In this document: positions 59,566 through 64,000 of the stretch, piece by piece | How positions within the stretch are numbered: position 1 is the stretch's first letter | Layout of the letters: each line of letters begins with the position of its first letter | NCBI RefSeq assembly: GCF_009928445.1 | Contig: NZ_JAABNO010000029.1 | Coordinates: 1 to 64,000, forward strand | DNA from: Clostridium sp. C8-1-8 | GTDB taxonomy: Bacteria; Bacillota; Clostridia; Clostridiales; Clostridiaceae | Direction of reading: 5' to 3' | Length of the DNA stretch: 64,000 nucleotides | Program-made: the position numbers and the translations under genes | The notes under the pieces: model-generated | Told to the model about the DNA's origin: nothing | Seen by the model: the letters and a program-made list of their open reading frames with translations, nothing else | Databases searched by the model: none

Positions 59566-59682
59566 ATTTATTTCCTCCATTTCTTTGCACACATTTTTTT
59601 TATTCTTGCGCCTATAACTGTATTTAAGCTTCCTATGCATTCTTATCCTCAACTTTATATGAGGTACAATATGCTTAAGAAT

Positions 59683-59875
59683 AAAAAAAAGCCCCCATCC
59701 CTAGCAAGGGACGAAAGCTATACTTCCGCGGTACCACCCTAATTATGTACTTGCTAAAATACATCACTTAAGAAAAGTGCTCAAAGATAGCTTTCAACTA
59801 CTATGCTAGGAAGTTTTCACCAACCACTTCTTCTCTTTATAGCCATAAATAATCTACTTATTCTTATCATCACAC
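59683..59875 (-). promoter_or_regulatory. T-box riboswitch leader of alaS (GCA specifier)
   Basis: On the minus strand the conserved antiterminator T-box AGGGTGGTACCGCGG lies at 59740-59726, followed by the terminator AGCTTTCGTCCCT...AGGGATGGGGGCT and a run of eight T (59690-59683). Stem I carries AGTA (about 59855-59858) and a GGTTGGTGAAAAC apical region, after which GCA (59806-59804) stands at the specifier position, an alanine codon. Uncharged tRNA-Ala should favour the antiterminator. The 5' end near 59870-59875 is estimated. Confidence 0.9.
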
Positions 59876-60115
59876 CGATATTAATCATATAGGCAAATTA
59901 TAAGATAATGTTTTATTTATGTCAATATTTATATAAATATGTGCTAATTTACTTAAGAATATCACAGAGTAAAAGTTCTCTTAGTCATAGTTATCTTACG
60001 ACCACTTCTTAAAAATAATATCTTTTTTTTGCTATTATATTATTCAAGGTTACATATTTCTCATTATGATATACTCCATATAAATTGGTCATTTAAGTGC
60101 TGAAGATATTCTCTT

Positions 60116-61141
60116 TTAATACATATGATAATCAATGTCTTCATAAATAACTTTAATTATGACCCCAATAGGTATTGCTAAAATCATCCCAAAGAAACCG
60201 CCTATTTTTTCTCCAATTAGAAGTAAGATTATTATTAGTAATGGATGCATCTTGATGCTTGAAGCAGTTATCTGTGGTGATAGCAAATTTCCTTCAACCT
60301 GTTGGATCAAGAATAAAAATAGTGTGGTATATAGAGCTTTCGTAGGCGATTGTAGTAATGCCACAATTATAGCTGGAATAGCTCCTATAAGAGGGCCAAA
60401 GTAAGGCACAATATTAATAACTGCATTAAAAATTGAAAGTAAAATAGGGAACTGAACTTTTAATAATATTAATACAAAAAAAGTTAGTACACCAACTATA
60501 AGGCATAATATAAATTGACTAAATATGTATCTTCCTAAAGCCCTATCTATATCTGTCAAAATTTTTTTAATTACCGATCTTTTATTGATTGGAACCATAA
60601 GTAAAAGCTTATTTTCTATAAGATCTCCTTCACTTAAAAAGTAATAACTTACCACTGGGACAACTGCTAACGAGAGAAGATTTTCGCTAAAATTTATCAA
60701 GCTATCAAAAGCTTTTTCTGAAAAGTTTTTCAAAGCTATGTTAAACTTCTCATTTAGTTGCTCTCCTAAGGTATCTAAGATACCATAGCCTTTAATATTT
60801 ACCTTTGAATTAAGATAACCAATCAGCCTGTCTATAGAGTTCATTATATTTTCTATATTAGAACTTTCGTTAAAAAGGGAGGGAATTAAAACAACTGCTA
60901 TAATTACAACGAAACTAAAAACAGCTATGATTATTAAAGCTGACCCTAGCTTTTTATTTAGTTTACTTTTATCAACTAATAAAGTTAACAGAGGTTTTAA
61001 GGTGTATGATACTATAAAGGAAAATATTATTATATAAACTACTTCCCTTATTATTTTGGACCTAATATACAATATAATTACTGATATAACTAGCAGAGCC
61101 AAAGTCAGGTTAACAATGTGCTTTTTACTAGGTTTCTTCAT
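60116..61141 (-). CDS. AI-2E family transporter
   Basis: A 341-aa membrane protein of the AI-2E/TqsA family with about eight segments. The N-terminal hairpin of membrane helices, a hydrophilic middle stretch (about 80-150) and the family block NIVPYFGPLIGAIPAIIVALLQ plus GNLLSPQITASSIKMHPLLIIILLLIGEKIGGFFGMILAIPIGVIIK are present. Members export small molecules or exchange Na+/H+; substrate unknown. Its start overlaps the PRC-barrel gene by 14 bases, so the two are co-translated. Confidence 0.9.
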   Translation of the reverse strand: MKKPSKKHIVNLTLALLVISVIILYIRSKIIREVVYIIIFSFIVSYTLKPLLTLLVDKSKLNKKLGSALIIIAVFSFVVIIAVVLIPSLFNESSNIENIMNSIDRLIGYLNSKVNIKGYGILDTLGEQLNEKFNIALKNFSEKAFDSLINFSENLLSLAVVPVVSYYFLSEGDLIENKLLLMVPINKRSVIKKILTDIDRALGRYIFSQFILCLIVGVLTFFVLILLKVQFPILLSIFNAVINIVPYFGPLIGAIPAIIVALLQSPTKALYTTLFLFLIQQVEGNLLSPQITASSIKMHPLLIIILLLIGEKIGGFFGMILAIPIGVIIKVIYEDIDYHMY

Positions 61142-61625
61142 AACATTCTCCTTTGGTTAACCTATGAGGCATTGATTTCAGCATTATATTATATTTGCCA
61201 TAATAAAGGATGAATTTCTCTCCTAGAATAACCTGATTTATCAATATAATATTTTTCCCTTTTAATATTTTCTGAATAAAACCAGAGGAAATTATAAAGC
61301 CTTTGATGCTATAATCCGTAAGGTCTATAAGCATATCCTCAACTACCCCTATTATAGAGCCACATTTATCAATTACATCCATACTTTTAATTTTAGAAAA
61401 AGGTAACCCTTCGCTGTTGCTAAACTTATCAAATATCAGGCTTTTATTGATGGCTATTATGCTCTCTCTGCTGATAAAGTTTTCCTTCTTAAAACCTCTT
61501 CTGCTAACTTCTACTCCTTTGAGCTTTCCATCAAAAAAATCTACATATACTTCCTTAACCGCCCCTATCCTTTTTCCCTGAATATTGTATGCATTCATAT
61601 ATTCAAAGTCCTTCATCCTTATCAT
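61128..61625 (-). CDS. PRC-barrel domain protein
   Basis: About 165 aa with two PRC-barrel repeats: AYNIQGKRIGAVKEVYVDFFDGKLKGVEVSRRGF in the first and DVIDKCGSIIGVVEDMLIDLTDYSIKGFIISSGF in the second. Such pairs bind RNA or membrane proteins. I take the ATG at 61625 (AAGGGTGG upstream) over the GTG-like start at 61664. It overlaps and precedes the AI-2E gene; a membrane partnership is inferred. Confidence 0.8.
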   Translation of the reverse strand: MIRMKDFEYMNAYNIQGKRIGAVKEVYVDFFDGKLKGVEVSRRGFKKENFISRESIIAINKSLIFDKFSNSEGLPFSKIKSMDVIDKCGSIIGVVEDMLIDLTDYSIKGFIISSGFIQKILKGKNIILINQVILGEKFILYYGKYNIMLKSMPHRLTKGECYEET

Positions 61626-61698
61626 AGATACCACCCTTATACATTTAAGAGTAGTATTTACCAAAATGTATAATTTAATGCAATAATTAAAGCTGCAT

Positions 61699-61765
61699 CA
61701 CTTCAATGAAAAATATATTTTCAAAGCTCCTCTTAGTTTCTCAGAGAAATTTTTGAAGATATAGA
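61699..61765. repeat. Dispersed palindromic repeat, copy 5 (eroded)
   Basis: CACTTCAAT (61699-61707) and the left arm ATTTTCAAAGCTCCTCT (61717-61733) match the family well; the right arm AGAGAAATTTTTGAAGAT (61743-61760) has several changes. The outer right end is lost. Confidence 0.55.
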
Positions 61766-61798
61766 TTCTATAGCAAAAGGTAATGGCAAGAATGGAGT

Positions 61799-61843
61799 TT
61801 AACCTTCTAAATGATTCCATAAATCATATAAAGTTAACTTCAT
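61799..61843 (-). CDS. Possible 14-aa peptide
   Basis: An ideal GAGGAGG site seven bases before an ATG opens a 14-codon frame (MKLTLYDLWNHLEG). It is too short to judge by coding statistics. It could be a leader peptide, a decayed gene start or chance. Confidence 0.25.
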   Translation of the reverse strand: MKLTLYDLWNHLEG

Positions 61844-62330
61844 TTTATTCCTCCTCAAAGTTATGGCAGTAGTGTATTCTGTGATTTGCTTTTAAAAGAT
61901 AATGCTTTGGAAATTTTAAATACATTATTCGAATTATAACTTATAATAAGTCTTACTCTACCAAGTATATGTGAAAAGCTTTAATCCTTTAAACTTATTC
62001 TTTAATAATAACTGTCTAACTCTTTGAGACACAATCTCCAAAACATTCTAAAGTTTTATTAAAATCTTTACCTCTTAAGATAATTATATATATTGGTTTA
62101 AGTGGCTAGAAATATTTAATATAGAGAAAGATACTCTTAAAAGTAAAAATTTATTAATACAATCTCATACATGTAATTCTGACAGAAAATTAAAGGACTT
62201 TAGATTTAGAGAAGAATTTATATATAATCACACCAAATATTTGAATACTTGTAGTCATGTGGTATATACTTAAACAAACGGATAATTGTATATTAAAGCG
62301 AGGCAAATTAATGAATGGAGGAAATTTTAA
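61844..62330. other. Non-coding region before the broken membrane gene
   Basis: About 490 AT-rich bases without an ORF with a ribosome binding site. I see no strong inverted repeat here. Confidence 0.45.
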
Positions 62331-62680
62331 TTGAGAAAGTTTTTAGATGAAGTGTGTTTTTATTTAACTCTCTTGATGTTTACTTATATTTCTTGGTCTG
62401 TTTACTTGCATATTGGGAATTTACCATTTACTAATGTCCCCCTAATTATATTTGTTTTATTAACAATTATTTTCTGCATTGCATATTATATTTTTTCTAA
62501 TAGACTTATAACTACTAAAAAAACTATAAGAATAAGAAATTATATACATTTGTAAGAGTTATTATGTTTATCTCACTTCCTTCATATGTTTTTTTAATAG
62601 AGTATAATTAATTCTGGACTTTAGTATTATGGCTTCTGATTATAGTTGCATTGTTTATTGATAAAAAGCAAACACAATAA
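62331..62680 (+). pseudogene. Broken small membrane-protein gene
   Basis: A TTG with GGAGG in front opens a 74-codon frame with two hydrophobic segments (FYLTLLMFTYISWSVYLHI and VPLIIFVLLTIIFCIAYYIF). Right after a run of seven A (about 62517-62523) the hydrophobic coding sense moves to another frame: FVRVIMFISLPSYVFLIEYN, one stop (TAA at about 62609), then FWTLVLWLLIIVALFIDKK and a final stop at 62680. One extra A would restore the frame up to the internal stop. So the ancestral product was a membrane protein of about 116 aa with four segments, broken by a frameshift and a nonsense codon. Family not recognised. Confidence 0.6.
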
Positions 62681-62706
62681 ATCTTATTTATTTGCACTAT
62701 ATTAAG

Positions 62707-62751
62707 AAATCTCCACAAAATTGATTTGTTATTTCAATTTTGTGGAGATTT
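62707..62751. terminator. Bidirectional terminator-like hairpin
   Basis: AAATCTCCACAAAATTGA and TCAATTTTGTGGAGATTT pair over 18 bp without mismatch, loop of nine bases. It lies 27 bases past the broken membrane-protein gene and faces the eutH remnant from the other side. Confidence 0.85.
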
Positions 62752-62894
62752 CTCTGAATACCCGAAAAGGAGCATCTCTCCTGATAAAAAATTAATCATT
62801 TTGACACACTCTATTTTTAAAAATTTAACAATATAACAATTTAAGAACTTAATAATTTATAGATTCTATGCGGTTTTGCTAGGCTTTTATAAAA

Positions 62895-63110
62895 CTAATG
62901 CCGAGTTTTCTTTTGATTTTTTGTCACCGCTATTGCTAAGATCACTGCACAAATTCCAGCAGTTAGTTTACCTACAATCATTGGAAATATCATATTCGAA
63001 CTCACACCAGCTGTGAATCCTAACTGACCACCAAAAACAGAAGCAGCGCTGACTTCAAAGGCTAAAAGTAAAGACAAAATTATTATTGGCACTAAGTTGC
63101 GAAAAATCAT
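62895..63110 (-). pseudogene. C-terminal remnant of an EutH-like ethanolamine permease
   Basis: A 71-codon open frame whose protein, with VSAASVFGGQLGFTAGVSSNMIFPMIVGKLTAGICAVILAIAV-like ending, matches the last part of EutH-type ethanolamine transporters (there typically SxxAxVFGDHLGFTA...ILPMxxGKL). A full EutH has about 370 residues and many membrane segments; only the last two or so are left. The upstream part is replaced by insertion-sequence ends at 63122. No other eut gene is visible. Confidence 0.65.
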
Positions 63111-63121
63111 AGCTAGTTTAA

Positions 63122-63430
63122 AGGGGCTGTCGCACTAAGTATGATATACTCCCTGTCAAGTAGACAGTGAAAATAATAAAAATATTTGCATCTCCAATTA
63201 CATTTGTGATTGGCGATGTTTTATGCTACAGATTCTAGATGCTCTCGATATTGTAAAGGTGTCATACAGTTTAGACGCTTCTGATATCGTTGATTGTTGT
63301 AATAATCTATATAATCAGTGATTGCTGTTTCTAGTTTCTTATATGAATTGAATTTTTTCAAGTAATACATTTCAGATTTTAACATACCCCAGAATGCTCC
63401 CATATTCATTGTATATGCCTTAAAAAGCAA
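63122..63430 (-). mobile_element. Remnant of an IS3-family insertion sequence, with a second IS end
   Basis: The frame 63221-63430 encodes the C-terminal end of an IS3-family (IS150-group) transposase: FWGMLKSEMYYLKKFNSYKKLETAITDYIDYYNNQR-type sequence, then YQKRLNCMTPLQYR, which is the rve_3 tail with the last glutamate region. All of the N-terminal part is absent. Downstream (63150-63175) the sequence CTGTCTACTTGACAGGGAG resembles IS150-group ends. Further on, TTAGTGCGACAGCCCC (63138-63123) is like the terminal repeats of IS1182-family elements. So at least two elements seem to have been here. Confidence 0.65.
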
Positions 63431-63757
63431 GATGATTAATTATTCCCTAATATTCATGTAAAATTATCCTACGGGTCGTATATTTCCATTTACTTCATTT
63501 AAAAAGAAAAGCCAACAGGCATTGTTAGTACCTGTTGACGTTTTGTTTTTAGCTTAAATCAGCCTTTGTATGAAGTTTTCATTACCTCACTTAAGCTTTT
63601 CTATGAAAATACTATAGTTGCTTCTTTTTGTTGTGACTTCAGAGATTTTAGCTTTTATCATATTGTTATAAACTTTAGCTTACTACAGAATTATTATGCA
63701 GTATACTATTATATGAATTACTTTAATTTATGAACTTAAGTCAATGTAGTTTTGTAA
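63431..63757. other. Non-coding region with one bidirectional hairpin
   Basis: No coding sequence seen. At 63511-63539 GCCAACAGG and CCTGTTGAC form a hairpin with T-tracts on both strands, a likely terminator for the partial gene to the right. The rest is AT-rich. Confidence 0.5.
63511..63539 (-). terminator. Bidirectional intrinsic terminator
   Basis: GCCAACAGG (63511-63519) and CCTGTTGAC (63531-63539), one mismatch, loop of 11; TTTTCTTTTT follows on the minus strand and TTTTGTTTTT on the plus strand. Confidence 0.75.
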
Positions 63758-64000
63758 TTACTTTATTTTATCAATTTGTTTATAAATTATCTTCTTATCA
63801 GATTTTTGTGAAATATAATTAGCTATCATTTTATCATAATCAATATTATTACTTCTACCATAGCCGAGTGAATCCCATTTCTGACCATCTTTGAATTCAA
63901 TTACAATATGATAATCATCTTCAATTTTAGAATCCTTATATTGAACTTTATCATATGTAGTAATATTTTTTACATCTTTATAGTTATATTTTCTCTGAGA
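63758..64000 (-). CDS. C-terminal part of an unknown protein (runs off the window)
   Basis: The last 80 codons of a minus-strand gene whose start lies beyond 64000. It is rich in Lys, Asp and Tyr with a beta-strand pattern (DDYHIVIEFKDGQKWDSLGYGRS, then DYDKMIANYISQKSDKKI). Such a tail is common in clostridial membrane proteins with a PH-like or DUF-type output domain. Not recognised. Stop at 63758-63760. Confidence 0.6.
   Translation of the reverse strand, partial: SQRKYNYKDVKNITTYDKVQYKDSKIEDDYHIVIEFKDGQKWDSLGYGRSNNIDYDKMIANYISQKSDKKIIYKQIDKIK

Noticed and set aside
1..64000. CRISPR arrays, prophage, rRNA and tRNA genes
   Set aside because: No regularly spaced direct repeats, phage structural or integrase genes, rRNA segments or tRNA cloverleaf with a GGTTCGAATCC-type arm were seen on either strand.

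Overview
The window is a low-GC Firmicute chromosome segment, almost certainly Clostridium sensu stricto. The evidence is the spoIIGA-sigE-sigG cluster, an uninterrupted sigK, spoIVA, the ftsZ-ftsA-like pair, a T-box in front of alaS, strong AGGAGG ribosome binding sites and very AT-rich spacers with no rRNA or tRNA. About 50 of roughly 56 genes lie on the minus strand. Most of the window is core chromosome. The two ends (1-1,250 and 61,700-64,000) and a few gaps hold accessory or decaying DNA.

Layout, left to right. 1-7,100: a small unknown gene behind a structured leader, a bacteriohemerythrin, a DUF434 protein, a metallo-beta-lactamase-fold hydrolase, a chemoreceptor, a TetR regulator and a DUF1398 protein. 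7,300-14,600: spoIVA, then a stretch of single accessory genes (two GNAT acetyltransferases, a zinc-ribbon protein, a QueG-like iron-sulfur protein, a membrane acyltransferase, a VOC protein). 14,900-18,600: gpsA-der-DUF512 radical-SAM-like operon. 19,000-29,000: phosphate locus pstS-pstC-pstA-pstB-phoU, a Cache chemoreceptor, and pgeF-phoB-phoR, with recognisable Pho boxes. 29,500-36,000: nrdR, ymxH, sigG, sigE, spoIIGA, ftsZ and the ftsA-like gene. 36,200-44,800: glycosyltransferase, a 34-codon gene on the opposite strand, pilT, sigK, a MATE exporter, an AraC/GH39-like regulator and pxpA. 45,100-50,300: mltG-trmR-U32 protease-udk and a penicillin-binding transpeptidase. 50,500-59,600: typA, ylbF, rnjA, fur, DUF1292, ruvX, ireB and alaS with its T-box. 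60,100-61,600: PRC-barrel and AI-2E-family membrane proteins. 61,700-64,000: a broken membrane-protein gene, a eutH remnant, an insertion-sequence remnant and the end of an unknown gene.

How the parts work together. PhoR/PhoB control high-affinity phosphate uptake (Pst); three 11-bp-phased TTAACA-like repeats lie just upstream of a TATAAT box in front of pstS, and a denser cluster lies upstream of the pgeF-phoB-phoR unit. SigE, SigG and SigK are three of the four compartment-specific sporulation sigma factors, SpoIIGA is the pro-SigE protease and SpoIVA is the coat basement-layer ATPase. RNase J and YlbF point to an mRNA-processing block.

The most unusual things are non-coding. A palindromic ~90-bp intergenic repeat occurs five times. 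A second diverged repeat ends in a T-tract plus ACTG. A leader with hairpins precedes a 34-aa ORF. A terminator hairpin carries the ribosome binding site of the following PBP gene. A MATE gene seems to start with ATT. I did not find a clear new multi-gene system, CRISPR array or prophage.
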